Origin: an uncultured archaeon
GTDB taxonomy: Archaea; Halobacteriota; Methanosarcinia; Methanosarcinales; Methanoperedenaceae
Length of the DNA: 13,604 bases
Direction: 5' to 3'
Assembly (NCBI GenBank): GCA_902386085.1
Contig: CABMIA010000009.1
Location: 1-13,604, forward strand
Both the position numbers and the translations under genes were made by a program. The notes under the pieces were generated by a model. That model saw only the letters and a list, made by a program, of their open reading frames with translations, had not been told where the DNA came from and made no database searches. Positions 4,364 to 13,086 of this stretch are shown here, piece by piece (the first letter of the stretch is position 1; the number at the start of each line of letters is the position of its first letter).

Positions 4364-7117
4364 TCACCCCTTTAATTTAACGCGCTTCAGGAGCAGCGTG
4401 TTCATTGTCACTGTGACTGAACTTGCGGCCATCGCAGCAGCCGCAATCGCGGGATTGAGCAGGCACGGCGGCGTTGTGAAAGGATCCAATATACCTGCCG
4501 CAATAGGTATTCCGATTGAGTTATAGAAGAAGGCCCAGAAAAGGTTCTGCTTGATCTTGTTGAGCGTGAGCCTGCTAAGGCGGATCGCTTTCGCTGCATC
4601 GCGCACGTCGTTCTTTATCAGCACGATCTGCGCGGATTCAATCGCCACATCCGTGCCGCTCCCTATGGCGATGCCGACGTCGGATTGTGTAAGCGCCGGC
4701 GCATCATTGATACCGTCTCCTACCATCGCCACTTTTCGTCCTTCAGCCTGGAGTTTCTTGATTTCAACTGCCTTATCCTCTGGAAGAACCTCGGATAATA
4801 CCCTGTCGATGCCTACCTGTTTTGCGATCGCATCAGCGGTTCTCCTGTTATCCCCCGTGATCATCGCAACAGAAAAACCCATCGCGTGCAGTTCACGCAC
4901 AGCTTCGGCTGAAGTCTCTTTAAGCGTATCTGCAACCGCTATTATGCCCGCAATTTCTTCGTTTGAAGAAACAATCATGGCCGTCTTCCCGTTGTGCTCA
5001 AGCTCTTCCAGCTTGTCATTCAACGGCGCTATGTCAAGACCGTTATCGATCATCAGTTTGCGGGTCCCGATAAGGATTCTTTTCCCACCGTATTTAACTT
5101 CAACACCCCTGCCCGGAATAGCATTGAATTCTCCGGCATCGGGTACATCGATACCCCGCGCCTTCGCACCTTTGAGGATAGCCTCGCCGAGTGGATGCTC
5201 GGAGCCTTTCTCTGCGATGGCTGCAAGCCTGAGCACATCATTTTCAGTGCCTTTGATTGGTAAAACATCAGTAAGTTCTGGCTCGCCTTTTGTCAGCGTG
5301 CCTGTCTTGTCAAAAACTATAGTGTCGAGTTTCTGCGCTTTCTCAAGCACTTCGCCGCCCTTGATGAGAATTCCGTTCTCTGCGCCTTTGCCTGTACCCA
5401 CCATGATCGCTATAGGGGTTGCAAGCCCTACCGCGCACGGGCAGGAAATGATTAGAACTGTGATGGAAATCAGCAGCGAGAAAAGGAAAGGGGACGTCAA
5501 TCCCATCCCGAAGGTTGTAAGCACGTTGAATTTCTCAAATCCGATAAAGAACCAGAAAAAAAATGTCAGGAGCGCGAGCACATGCACAGCGAGGATAAAG
5601 TGCCCTGCAACTATATCCGCAAGTTTCTGTATGGGCGCTTTCCGGGTCTGTGCATCCTCGACAAGTTTGATGATCTGGGCAAGCGCGGTATCTTTGCCTA
5701 CTTTCGTAGCCCGGAACTTGATCATTCCGGTCTTGTTGATCGTTGCCCCTATGACCTCAGAACCGACTGTCTTCTCAACAGGAATGCTTTCCCCGGTTAT
5801 CATGGATTCATCCACCGCGGTGAGACCTTCAACCACCCTTCCGTCCACAGGTATTTTCTCGCCAGGGCGGACGACCACGATGTCATTGACCTTCACATCC
5901 TCGACTGGGATCTCTTTCTCTTCCCCGTTCACCACGATGCGCGCCGTCTTTGCCGCAAGCCCCATGAGCTTGCGTATGGCTTCCGATGTCCTCCCTTTCG
6001 TGAGTGCCTCAAGATACCGCCCCAGCACTATGAACATGATAAGCAGCGCAGCAGTATCGTAGTATGTGTGCTTGTATGCCTCACCAAGGTCAAGAAAAGT
6101 GGCTGCAACGCTTATGGTATAAGCCGCTCCTGTTCCCGTGGCTATCAGGAGGTTCATGTCCGTCATGCCGTGCCTCAGTCCTTTATATGTGCCCTCGAAG
6201 AACTGCCGCCCCGGGAATAGCATCACGATAGTTGCAAGGATGAAAAGCACGTAATCGTTCTTAAAAATATCAGGGACGAATGTCCAGCCCATGTTCCGTC
6301 CCATGTCCCCAAGGGAGATCGGGACTGCAAGTATAAGCGCGATAATAAAATTGATCCTCTGTCTTTTTATCTCTTCTTCCCGCGCCCTCTGCTCCCTGTC
6401 AGCATCTGATTTTTCAAGTTGCTCTGAAACGGTATAGCCAACATCTTCAATTGTTTTTTTAATGTCTGGAACAGAGACAAGTTCGGGGTCGTATGCAATC
6501 CTGGCGCGTTCAAGCGGGAAACTGACATCCGCATTTACTATGCCTCCGGTTTTCTTCAGTGCGTTTTCGATGTTTATCGCGCATGAGGCGCAGTGCATCC
6601 CGCCGACCTTTAATGTGACTTCGCTCTTTGCAACCCCGTAACCCAGTGAGGTGATGGTATCCTCAAACGTTTTAGGGTTCACCTTTGAAGGATCGTATTC
6701 AACTGCAGCTTTTTCAAATGAGAAATTTACGGACGCGCTTTTGACCCCCTCAATATTGTTGAGCGCCTTTTCGATATTCTGGGCGCATGATGCACAGGTC
6801 ATTCCGGTGATCTTGATGGAGATTTTTTTCAATCCACCTTCCCGAGCCTCTTGCTTTGCTTCTTGCCTGATAACCGGCTGCCCGGCCGGAAGGGGGCAGG
6901 CCTCACCCTCATCTATTACTTTGTATCCCGACGCCATAATTGCGCTTTTGATCGTTTCAAGGTCTGTGACTTTCGTGTCAAAAGAAACTTTCACCTCGCC
7001 TTTCTTATGATCAGCCTTTGCTTTTGAAACTCCTTTAACACCAAGTGCGGCTTCACTAACTGTTTTTTCACAGTGGCTGCACATCATGCCATTGATTTTT
7101 ATGATCACATCTTCCAA
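4364..7117 (-). CDS. copA: Cu(+)-exporting P1B-1-type ATPase with three HMA domains
   Basis: This ATP-driven pump moves Cu(+) (possibly Ag(+)) out of the cytoplasm across the cell membrane. The 917 residues contain three heavy-metal-associated domains (CxxC at 13-16, 108-111 and 176-179). The first is separated by a 30-residue linker and looks like a fused CopZ-type chaperone. Then come membrane helices from about 255, the actuator TGES (441-444), the metal-site CPC (559-561), the phosphorylation motif DKTGT (603-607), the HP dipeptide (641-642), GDN and GDGIND (800-805). The YN (865-866) and MxxSS (896-900) signatures in the last helices mark the Cu(+) subtype. The start is TTG at 7117, chosen because AGGAG (7129-7125) lies 7 bases upstream; no ATG is better placed. 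No dedicated regulator or free copZ lies beside it. The overlapping downstream small membrane gene is probably co-transcribed. Confidence 0.96.
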   Translation of the reverse strand: MEDVIIKINGMMCSHCEKTVSEAALGVKGVSKAKADHKKGEVKVSFDTKVTDLETIKSAIMASGYKVIDEGEACPLPAGQPVIRQEAKQEAREGGLKKISIKITGMTCASCAQNIEKALNNIEGVKSASVNFSFEKAAVEYDPSKVNPKTFEDTITSLGYGVAKSEVTLKVGGMHCASCAINIENALKKTGGIVNADVSFPLERARIAYDPELVSVPDIKKTIEDVGYTVSEQLEKSDADREQRAREEEIKRQRINFIIALILAVPISLGDMGRNMGWTFVPDIFKNDYVLFILATIVMLFPGRQFFEGTYKGLRHGMTDMNLLIATGTGAAYTISVAATFLDLGEAYKHTYYDTAALLIMFIVLGRYLEALTKGRTSEAIRKLMGLAAKTARIVVNGEEKEIPVEDVKVNDIVVVRPGEKIPVDGRVVEGLTAVDESMITGESIPVEKTVGSEVIGATINKTGMIKFRATKVGKDTALAQIIKLVEDAQTRKAPIQKLADIVAGHFILAVHVLALLTFFFWFFIGFEKFNVLTTFGMGLTSPFLFSLLISITVLIISCPCAVGLATPIAIMVGTGKGAENGILIKGGEVLEKAQKLDTIVFDKTGTLTKGEPELTDVLPIKGTENDVLRLAAIAEKGSEHPLGEAILKGAKARGIDVPDAGEFNAIPGRGVEVKYGGKRILIGTRKLMIDNGLDIAPLNDKLEELEHNGKTAMIVSSNEEIAGIIAVADTLKETSAEAVRELHAMGFSVAMITGDNRRTADAIAKQVGIDRVLSEVLPEDKAVEIKKLQAEGRKVAMVGDGINDAPALTQSDVGIAIGSGTDVAIESAQIVLIKNDVRDAAKAIRLSRLTLNKIKQNLFWAFFYNSIGIPIAAGILDPFTTPPCLLNPAIAAAAMAASSVTVTMNTLLLKRVKLKG

Positions 7118-7209
7118 TGGAATTCTCCTGACTTCATTTTGAGATGATATAGTAATATTTATCAGTTATGTCTGTTCCGGTTTAAAAAATGAAAAATCAT
7201 ATAAAATAA

Positions 7210-7252
7210 TTTTTCAAAAAGTAAAATGTATTACCGTTCAGCTTTTGAAAAA
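7210..7252. promoter_or_regulatory. Paired palindromes in the copA divergent region, possible operator
   Basis: TTTTTCAAAA (7210-7219) is the perfect reverse complement of TTTTGAAAAA (7243-7252), and each site is itself near-palindromic. The centres are 32 bp apart, about three helical turns, and the pair lies about 95 bp before the copA start and on the far side of its likely TATA element (TTTTTTAAAC near 7180-7191, minus strand). The AT-rich setting makes chance a real alternative; similar strings occur near 8405 and 10411. The rest of the 7118-7492 spacer shows no gene that I can support firmly. Confidence 0.3.
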
Positions 7253-7357
7253 CATCTAACGAGGATCGCATGGTAGAAATAAAGCCTTCCAACTCTTGAA
7301 TTGTTATAGATCGCAAAAATATCATTATCATAAGAATTATTAGTATTTATGTGAATA

Positions 7358-7370
7358 AATATTTATATTA
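7358..7370 (+). promoter_or_regulatory. Candidate TATA box for the small membrane gene at 7493
   Basis: AATATTTATATTA matches the archaeal TATA consensus and would place transcription start near 7390, giving a leader of about 100 bases that includes the mini-ORF at 7408. Confidence 0.4.
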
Positions 7371-7407
7371 AGCGGACAGACATAGATTTAGAGGATAATG
7401 GACAGGT

Positions 7408-7473
7408 GTGGATCCTAAAGCCCAGGAGTGGGAGTCCCTTATGCCATCAACCCATCCTTTACGCGATACCTAA
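7408..7473 (+). CDS. Possible 21-codon leader ORF
   Basis: A GTG-initiated frame encodes MDPKAQEWESLMPSTHPLRDT and stops 19 bases before the ATG of the membrane gene at 7493. It sits just after the predicted transcription start. The ribosome-binding site is poor (GAGG at 7391-7394 is too far away). Composition looks protein-like, but the frame is too short to judge. It could be a leader peptide, a remnant, or chance. Confidence 0.2.
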   Translation: MDPKAQEWESLMPSTHPLRDT

Positions 7474-7492
7474 TTTAAAGGAGCTAAGACAA

Positions 7493-7705
7493 ATGATGAT
7501 AAGAGAAAAAGTTAAAGAACTCGCATACCCGGATAACTTTATTTTTGTCGTGCCAGGGATCACTATAATTTTATCGCTTGGGTTACTGTTCTATATGCGG
7601 GGATACAATGCATGGAGCAGTCCACAGCTTTTCTTTCTTGTTCTGGTAGTGACAGGGGTCTTATATATAAGAACGGTAAGATTCATAAAAAGACATTTTT
7701 TATAA
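7493..7705 (+). CDS. Small two-helix membrane protein divergent from copA
   Basis: I do not recognise the family. The protein has 70 residues: a charged N-terminus (MMIREKVKELAYPDN), two membrane helices (FIFVVPGITIILSLGLLFYM and LFFLVLVVTGVLYI) and a basic end (RTVRFIKRHFL). The frame is open back to 7406, but AAAGGAG at 7477-7483 points to ATG 7493 (or 7496), which removes an unlikely N-terminal extension. It is transcribed away from copA and converges on the cyclophilin gene. No metal-binding residues stand out, so any link to copper rests on position alone. Confidence 0.6.
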   Translation: MMIREKVKELAYPDNFIFVVPGITIILSLGLLFYMRGYNAWSSPQLFFLVLVVTGVLYIRTVRFIKRHFL

Positions 7706-7779
7706 TTTATACAATATAATTAAAAATAAGAAATTGTCCCGGCTTCAAATATGGTACGAATGCGGCCTTCAACAAATAC

Positions 7780-7795
7780 CAAAAAATCAACCACA
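7780..7795 (-). terminator. Possible T-rich terminator after the cyclophilin gene
   Basis: On the minus strand GGTTGATTTTTTGG follows the cyclophilin stop within 20 bases. A T-tract without a strong hairpin is the usual form of an archaeal terminator. Confidence 0.3.
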
Positions 7796-7797
7796 TA

Positions 7798-8328
7798 TCA
7801 TTTCTCTCCTATCGTGATCTTCAGTATCTTATCCCCTACCGCGATCTTTTCGGCAACATCCTGTCCTTCAATGACCTGTCCAAATACTGCATATTTCCCA
7901 TCCAGGAACTTTGAATCTGCAAGGACTATATAATACTGGGATGACGCACTGTTCGGGTCGCCGGAGCGGGCAATACCCACTGCACCTTTCTTATGAGTCA
8001 GTGAAGGAGCTATCTCAAGAGGAATGGTCTTACCTGAACCGCCCGTGCCATCTCCCTTAGGATCCCCGCCCTGGATTACAAATCCTGGCTCAACCCTGTG
8101 GAATATGAGACCATTATAAAATCCGCTCTGTGCCAGGTCTATGAAATTTTTTGTAGTGATGGGTGCCTCTTTTTCGAAAAGCTCAAATTTGATCGTACCC
8201 TTATTGGTTTCGATGGTGACTATTCTATTTTTCCCTATCTGTGCAGGCTGGGATTTCTCGGTGCATCCAAGCATAAATACCGCCAGCACAATCAAAATAA
8301 CCATAATCAAAATCTTTTTCCCTGTCAT
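7798..8328 (-). CDS. Cyclophilin-type peptidyl-prolyl isomerase, lipoprotein
   Basis: This enzyme catalyses cis-trans isomerisation of X-Pro bonds and so helps proteins fold. The first 22 residues form a signal peptide with a lipobox-like end (FMLGC, Cys22), so the protein is probably anchored on the outer face of the cell membrane. The cyclophilin domain covers about residues 36-174: FHRV with catalytic Arg78, FVIQGGDP, then [15 protein letters not shown] and [15 protein letters not shown]. Length is that of a compact prokaryotic cyclophilin. The cyclosporin-contacting Trp of eukaryotic forms is absent, as is common. AGGTGA precedes the ATG. It lies in the same direction as the upstream secreted-protein gene, 96 bp away, and may assist exported proteins such as that one. 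Confidence 0.92.
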   Translation of the reverse strand: MTGKKILIMVILIVLAVFMLGCTEKSQPAQIGKNRIVTIETNKGTIKFELFEKEAPITTKNFIDLAQSGFYNGLIFHRVEPGFVIQGGDPKGDGTGGSGKTIPLEIAPSLTHKKGAVGIARSGDPNSASSQYYIVLADSKFLDGKYAVFGQVIEGQDVAEKIAVGDKILKITIGEK

Positions 8329-8424
8329 AGTTTCACCTGAAGCTACAATTGCGGTATAATATTGTTGCGTAATAAACCTGTCCGCAGTGGCAATTCCCTG
8401 AAGATTTTTTGAAAAATTAGAGGG

Positions 8425-10080
8425 TTAACCTCCAATCGTTATCGTGTAATCAAAGCTTTGGGTATTACTTGGCATCACTTTCAGCTTCCAGTCGCCGGCA
8501 GAGACATTAGCTTTGTATGTTTCTATATATTGCGGATTCATCTCCTGGTACGCGGCATTATCATTTCCCCAAGGCATGGGTTGACCTCCAACGCTTACGC
8601 TTCCTTTCACCACGGTCTTTGTCAGATTAAGCACAACAGTTCCTGCAATACCCTCAAGAGATACTTCAAACGATGGTTGTTTCGCTGTCATAATCTGGCC
8701 TGAAGCAGGCACTGGATACGGGTAGCTGGAGTAGCTTGATCCTGTTATCTCTATTGTAATGGGCGATGCTTCCATAAGACTGAAGTTTTTGGCAAACGGT
8801 TCAACCGGCTGCTTCCAGACATTGAAGCTAAGGCTCACTCTTCCCTGTCCTTCCATGATTGACGGGTCATCTATGCCAAGTTCTATCCAGCCATTGTAAG
8901 AACCCGCGGAATCGGCAGGCACATTGACGTGGACTTTTACCGTCCCGGTGGCATTTGCGGGAATGGCCTGGGGTGCGGTAATTGTTATTGCATCATCCGT
9001 AAATGCCGGGGGTGTGTAATAAGGCCCGTAATTAGAGGTATCGCTCCCGATTACCGGGCTTATGTTTACAGGTTCATTTCCCGTATTTTTCAGCCTTATC
9101 TCATAGTCATACTCCTTTCCTGCTTCAAGCTGGTCGCTTATGTACGATGTCATTATCTGGACCACGGGCAGTGTCCACACATTGATTGAAAGGCTCATGT
9201 AATGAACATAATTTGGATAAGGTTCAGGATATGATGTGGGCATTACCTCGTCAGTGAAAGCAATCTGGCCATTATAGCTTCCCGTGGACGCATTCTTAGG
9301 CACAGTCAGGTTAATTGTAAACCTTTGGCTGCCTCCGGCAGGTATATCGGCGTTAGCTGGCGAGAACGCTACCCATTCCTTCTCTATCGAATACATGCTG
9401 TAAGGAGTTATCACAACCACTGGCATTACAGTCACAGATCTGTTTTCCTTGTTTCTGACTGTCACAAATATTGTTTTGCTCTTGCCAGTCTGCAAATCAT
9501 AATTGCCATACTGCGGTGAAATTTCAAGGTTTGTGATGTTTATAAGGGCTGGGGTGGGCGCAGGCATGGGTGGCATAGGTATGGGAAGTCCATTGACCAT
9601 TGTTTCGATAATTGTTGTACCTGCGCTTGTAAATCCTGACTTGCTCGCAGTTGCGGAGATTGTTCCCGTGCTTGTTGCGTTAATATTAATGACAACGCTG
9701 CCGCTGGAATCGGTTACCCCGTTTCCTGAGGCTGCGCCCGCGAGAGTAACCGATGCGCCGCTAATTGGCACACCTGTACTTGTAACTATAAAGGTCACGT
9801 TCGTTGGGATATTTATGGCTAAACTGATCGGAGTTGCTGACATGCTAAGGGCGGGTAGAGTTGCTACCGTCCCTATGGCTTCCTCCTTTGTTATGTTTCC
9901 GTTAAAGTAGTCCGCAATAGCTTGGATTGGATCGCTCATATTTATTACAACGGGCGTGGGGGCCGGAGTTGGTGGCGTCAATGTCAAGTTCGGTGTTGAA
10001 GCAGCAGCAATGCCTGACGTCATAATAAGCACAACGGCAAGCATGCCCACCGTCAATAAGTTCAATTTGTTGTTTTCCAT
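8425..10080 (-). CDS. Secreted beta-sandwich surface protein
   Basis: The protein has 551 residues with a signal peptide (about 1-28, ending GIAAAS). A short motif follows at 50-70 (DPIQAIADYFNGNITKEEA) that resembles an element I recall in archaeal surface proteins. Next come an Ig-like or carboxypeptidase-regulatory-like domain (about 80-155), a Pro-rich linker (164-178), and two similar beta-sandwich repeats (181-303 and 304-422) that each end in GSYNGxI...LS(I/F)NVW. The C-terminal domain (425-551) ends WKLKVMPSNTQSFDYTITI, reminiscent of the pre-peptidase C-terminal fold. I count 14 N-x-S/T sequons, consistent with archaeal N-glycosylation. No C-terminal membrane helix or PGF-CTERM signal is present, so it is probably released or held by other proteins. 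No catalytic domain is seen. AAGGAGG precedes the ATG. Confidence 0.8.
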   Translation of the reverse strand: MENNKLNLLTVGMLAVVLIMTSGIAAASTPNLTLTPPTPAPTPVVINMSDPIQAIADYFNGNITKEEAIGTVATLPALSMSATPISLAINIPTNVTFIVTSTGVPISGASVTLAGAASGNGVTDSSGSVVININATSTGTISATASKSGFTSAGTTIIETMVNGLPIPMPPMPAPTPALINITNLEISPQYGNYDLQTGKSKTIFVTVRNKENRSVTVMPVVVITPYSMYSIEKEWVAFSPANADIPAGGSQRFTINLTVPKNASTGSYNGQIAFTDEVMPTSYPEPYPNYVHYMSLSINVWTLPVVQIMTSYISDQLEAGKEYDYEIRLKNTGNEPVNISPVIGSDTSNYGPYYTPPAFTDDAITITAPQAIPANATGTVKVHVNVPADSAGSYNGWIELGIDDPSIMEGQGRVSLSFNVWKQPVEPFAKNFSLMEASPITIEITGSSYSSYPYPVPASGQIMTAKQPSFEVSLEGIAGTVVLNLTKTVVKGSVSVGGQPMPWGNDNAAYQEMNPQYIETYKANVSAGDWKLKVMPSNTQSFDYTITIGG

Positions 10081-10151
10081 TCTGATTCCTCCTTATTCAT
10101 CTATCACTCATTTCCTAAAGTTAAATGATCTTAAACGCGATTGCGTGCGGG

Positions 10152-10163
10152 CTATATATAATT
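10152..10163 (-). promoter_or_regulatory. Candidate TATA box of the surface-protein gene
   Basis: On the minus strand AATTATATATAGC lies about 77 bp before the ATG, giving a predicted start near 10127 and a leader of about 45 bases containing AAGGAGG. It is the best TATA match in this spacer for the minus direction. Confidence 0.5.
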
Positions 10164-10264
10164 TTGTTTGAGTTTGCATCTTCATTTATCACATTATCAT
10201 GTCATTTTCTCATGTTCCATAAGGTTTATCTGCATATACCTGCATTAAGTCCATTGTGATATTC

Positions 10265-10321
10265 TGCTTAACTGTACAAATAAAAGTGGTTAAGCATTAT
10301 TCATAATAAACTTTTAAGCAG
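10265..10321. promoter_or_regulatory. Three copies of a TGCTTAA half-site upstream of the helicase gene
   Basis: TGCTTAAC (10265-10272) is the perfect reverse complement of GTTAAGCA (10289-10296), with a 16-base spacer. A further TTAAGCAG (10314-10321) repeats the second arm and matches CTGCTTAA (10264-10271). All three precede the likely helicase TATA box, where an archaeal regulator could bind. They lie in a 346-bp spacer between divergent genes with no coding sequence of its own. Confidence 0.4.
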
Positions 10322-10332
10322 TAAATTAATCT

Positions 10333-10347
10333 AACTTTTATAAAGTT
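10333..10347 (+). promoter_or_regulatory. Candidate promoter of the DEAD-box gene
   Basis: AACTTTTATAAAGTT is an interrupted palindrome containing TTTATAAA, a good archaeal TATA sequence. Transcription would start near 10365, giving a leader of about 60 bases that lacks a Shine-Dalgarno close to the ATG; GAGGTC at 10385-10390 is too far upstream. Confidence 0.45.
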
Positions 10348-10426
10348 GTGCTTATAGCTCTTAATTGTTTCCAATATAAATTAACGAGGTCAATAAGAAA
10401 TAGCATTACGCTTTTTCAAAAAAATT

Positions 10427-11623
10427 ATGATAAGTTTTAAAGAATTGGGCATCAGTGAGCCCGTTTTGAAATCAATAAATGATGAGAAGTTCGAAAGTCC
10501 AAGTGAAATACAGGAAAAATCCATCCCTCTGATCCTTGCAGGAAAAGATGTTATAGCAGGTTCTGCGACAGGTTCGGGAAAAACGCTTGCGTTTGCTGCC
10601 GGAATCTTGCAGAGTTCCGAGCGTGGAAAAGGTATCCAGGCTTTAGTCCTGACCCCAACCAGAGAACTGGCTGAGCAGGTTGCAAGGGCTTTGAAGAATT
10701 TTTCAAAGTACAGACCATTAGGAATCATTGCAGTCTATGGGGGCGTAGGGATCAATCCGCAAATCCAGGGATTGCGTACTGCGGATGTTGTGGTTGGGAC
10801 ACCGGGCAGGATACTTGACCATATCGCAAGAAATTCTATTCGATTGGGCAAAATAAAAACCCTCGTGCTTGACGAAGCAGACCGGATGTTCGATATGGGC
10901 TTTAAAGATGATGTTGAGAAAATAATCAGGAAATGCCCCCAGGAAAGGCAGACCCTTCTTTTCTCGGCAACGATCTCAAAGGACGTTGTAAGGCTTGCCA
11001 GGAACCACATGAAAAAGCCGCTGCAGGTTTCCGTAGAATCATATGTCGATCCGAAAAAACTTGTCCAGACATATTATGATGTCGGGGAAGATCTGAAATT
11101 TTCATTACTCGTGCATCTGCTGAAGCATGAAAACTCAAAGCTCGTCATGGTTTTCTGCAATACAAAGAGAAATACCGACAAAGTTGCAAAAAACCTGAGA
11201 TTTGCAGACATAGATGCGATGGCCATTCATGGCGGATTGCCTCAGGGAAAAAGGAACAATGTCATGGACCGATTCCATTCCGGGCAATCCTGTGTCCTTG
11301 TATGCACGGACGTTGCTGCAAGAGGGCTTGATATCCACGGTGTATCCCATGTTTACAATTATGATATTCCACGTGAGAGCAAGCAGTATATCCACAGGAT
11401 AGGAAGGACTGCGAGGGCAGGGGCCGAAGGAAAGGCGATAAATATCCTTGCAAATAAGGATTATGATAATTTTTCAGCCATATTGAAAGAGTATGATGTT
11501 GAGATAATGGAAGAGTCAATGCCCATCATGGAGAAAGCTGCAATAAGAAAGCCGCAGGGAAGGACGAATAAGCCCATTGTCAGAAGGGTACAGCGGAATA
11601 ACAGACGCAGGCGGCTGTATTAA
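10427..11623 (+). CDS. DEAD-box ATP-dependent RNA helicase
   Basis: The protein unwinds short RNA duplexes with ATP. Helicases of this type act in ribosome assembly, RNA turnover and cold adaptation. All core motifs are present: the Q motif (FKELGI..PSEIQ, Q29), motif I SATGSGKT (46-53), PTREL (77-81), TPGR (125-128), DEAD (149-152), SAT (180-182), then CTDVAARGLDI and HRIGRTAR (323-330). The last 25 residues form a basic tail (RRVQRNNRRRR) that probably binds RNA. At 398 residues it is close to the minimal family length. ATG 10427 matches the family N-terminus, yet no Shine-Dalgarno precedes it, only an A-rich run. Together with the structured upstream region this hints at leader-based control, as reported for the deaD gene of cold-adapted methanogens. 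Its stop is only 14 bases from the convergent gene's stop. Confidence 0.95.
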   Translation: MISFKELGISEPVLKSINDEKFESPSEIQEKSIPLILAGKDVIAGSATGSGKTLAFAAGILQSSERGKGIQALVLTPTRELAEQVARALKNFSKYRPLGIIAVYGGVGINPQIQGLRTADVVVGTPGRILDHIARNSIRLGKIKTLVLDEADRMFDMGFKDDVEKIIRKCPQERQTLLFSATISKDVVRLARNHMKKPLQVSVESYVDPKKLVQTYYDVGEDLKFSLLVHLLKHENSKLVMVFCNTKRNTDKVAKNLRFADIDAMAIHGGLPQGKRNNVMDRFHSGQSCVLVCTDVAARGLDIHGVSHVYNYDIPRESKQYIHRIGRTARAGAEGKAINILANKDYDNFSAILKEYDVEIMEESMPIMEKAAIRKPQGRTNKPIVRRVQRNNRRRRLY

Positions 11624-11637
11624 GTTTAAATTATCCA

Positions 11638-12477
11638 TTACCGGGACGCAGACTGTGATATTCTCATATCATATTCTTTTTTCATGAGCTGCGCATCCAC
11701 TTCAAGATTCGGACTTTCGCTGACGACCATCCCTTTTATGTCAAAATCCGCAAAAGCCTGCGCAAGCTCTTTGTATTTTAAATCCGATTCTGCAAATACA
11801 AGATGTCGTTTCTCCCCTTTATCCGAATATTCTATTCCCGAAACGTGTATATGAATATTGTCAAGCCCGTCACGCCCGAGCTTTCCCTCCACTCGCGCCA
11901 GGATCGAACCGAATTCTTCTCTTGAGTTATTTTTCCCGGTTATAGCGTGAAGGTGCGAGAAATCAATGCACGGCAGGACACCTTCCACTTCCGTAATTTC
12001 AAGCACTTCATCAAGGCTTCCGAACTGCGAGTTCCTCCCCATGGTCTCGATTCGCAACGTGATTGCTATGCCCTCGCTTCTTAATTTCTCACGGGTCTCA
12101 ATTAGCTGGCCTTTTATTTTTTCATATACAGCCTTCCGTGAGCCTCCCTGCGCAAAACCTGCGTGGATGACCACGCTTTTTGCCCCGCAGATGTGACCGA
12201 TCCGCGCGGAATTAAGGATTCTTTCTTTGCTTTTGACGAGCGTTTCCCCCTCACCGTTGAGGTTGATATAATACGGGGCGTGAACGCTTAATTTTATATC
12301 AAGCCTCTTTGCAGTTTCACCCACCTTGCGGGCAGTCCGTTCGCCCATTTTTACTCCCCGAACAAACTCAAGCTCCATGCAGCCAAGACCGAGTTCATTA
12401 ACCCTCTCTATGCCCGACAAACTGTCGTTCCCTTTTGAACTGATAGGTGTGCCCGCCGTGCCAAAGAGCAGGCCCAT
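11638..12477 (-). CDS. Endonuclease IV-like TIM-barrel protein
   Basis: This 279-residue protein belongs to the AP endonuclease 2/xylose isomerase-like TIM-barrel family. Endonuclease IV cleaves DNA 5' to abasic sites in base-excision repair and uses three zinc ions. Likely metal ligands by position: His66 (SVHAPYY), His105 (VIHAG), Glu144 (IETMG), Asp172 and His175 (CIDFSHLH), His211 (HIHVSG), His225 (GEKRHL) and Glu254 (SESP). The DRH motif of Escherichia coli Nfo reads KRH here, so the Asp is not conserved; I believe archaeal relatives share a GEKxHL form. Activity is therefore likely but not certain, and a sugar isomerase-like role is possible. The ATG directly follows the TAG of the ferritin-like gene (TAGATG) with GAGGG before it, indicating one operon. 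Confidence 0.8.
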   Translation of the reverse strand: MGLLFGTAGTPISSKGNDSLSGIERVNELGLGCMELEFVRGVKMGERTARKVGETAKRLDIKLSVHAPYYINLNGEGETLVKSKERILNSARIGHICGAKSVVIHAGFAQGGSRKAVYEKIKGQLIETREKLRSEGIAITLRIETMGRNSQFGSLDEVLEITEVEGVLPCIDFSHLHAITGKNNSREEFGSILARVEGKLGRDGLDNIHIHVSGIEYSDKGEKRHLVFAESDLKYKELAQAFADFDIKGMVVSESPNLEVDAQLMKKEYDMRISQSASR

Positions 12478-12999
12478 CTATCCCTCTATCGTGGGAGGGG
12501 AATAACCGTACCAGGTGCCTTCCTGCTCAAGGTAATACAGCGCGTCCTCAAGAATTTTCTTGTGGCCTTCCTCGAAATGCACGAGTTTCTGGAACAGGTC
12601 TTTACTTGACTTGCTTTCAGTCTTTTGCGCGCTTTTTGAGTAAAGTTCAACAGATCTCTCTTCAGTCCTTATTCCGAGCTTCAGCACATCTTTTGTCTCA
12701 GTTATGTTCATCGGCTCGAGGGATTCCGGAAAAACTTCCCGTGCTTTTTTCCTGTTATCCTCATCCAGTATTCCCATGGCAACAGGTTTTCCTGCTATCT
12801 TTTTATATTCCTTTTCGACAAGTTCCCTGTGCTCCCCCTCATCCCTTGCAAGTCCCCTGAAGATCGATTTTGCATTTTCATCTTCAATAAGTTCGCTGAA
12901 TATCGAATAATACTCCTTGCCATATATCTCAATCGAGATCGCCTCTTTCAGGATATCAAGAAGCATCCTGTTCTGGTCGTTCGTAATTTTTTCACCCAT
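12478..12999 (-). CDS. Ferritin-like diiron (rubrerythrin-type) protein
   Basis: The protein has 173 residues forming a four-helix bundle with two half-sites: Glu24 and Glu54-x-x-His57 (DEGEHREL) in the first half, Glu114 and Glu143-x-x-His146 (FEEGHKKIL) in the second. This is the E..ExxH pair of rubrerythrin-like diiron proteins, which reduce hydrogen peroxide or handle iron. The C-terminal rubredoxin domain of full rubrerythrin (two CxxC) is absent, so electrons must come from another protein. There is no signal peptide, so it is cytoplasmic. It abuts the endonuclease IV-like gene, a sensible oxidative-damage operon in an anaerobe. No Shine-Dalgarno precedes ATG 12999, and the predicted leader is short. 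Confidence 0.85.
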   Translation of the reverse strand: MGEKITNDQNRMLLDILKEAISIEIYGKEYYSIFSELIEDENAKSIFRGLARDEGEHRELVEKEYKKIAGKPVAMGILDEDNRKKAREVFPESLEPMNITETKDVLKLGIRTEERSVELYSKSAQKTESKSSKDLFQKLVHFEEGHKKILEDALYYLEQEGTWYGYSPPTIEG

Positions 13000-13038
13000 C
13001 AGAGGTTGATTTCAATGGATAATAAAGGTTGGCGTGGA

Positions 13039-13047
13039 TTTTTATAG
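13039..13047. promoter_or_regulatory. Shared TATA element between two divergent genes
   Basis: TTTTTATAG is the only clear TATA-like sequence in the 87-bp spacer. Its centre (13043) is 44 bp from both start codons (12999 minus, 13087 plus). Both leaders would be about 18 bases, and neither gene has a clear Shine-Dalgarno. One element may serve both directions. Confidence 0.35.
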
Positions 13048-13086
13048 GAAAAACCATTTACGTAAGACAGCCCAATAGATGTCACA

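Noticed and set aside
4551..6062. 503-residue ORF opposite copA
   Set aside because: Antisense shadow: the copA frame has all P-type ATPase motifs, while this frame is Ser/Pro-rich without any recognisable domain.
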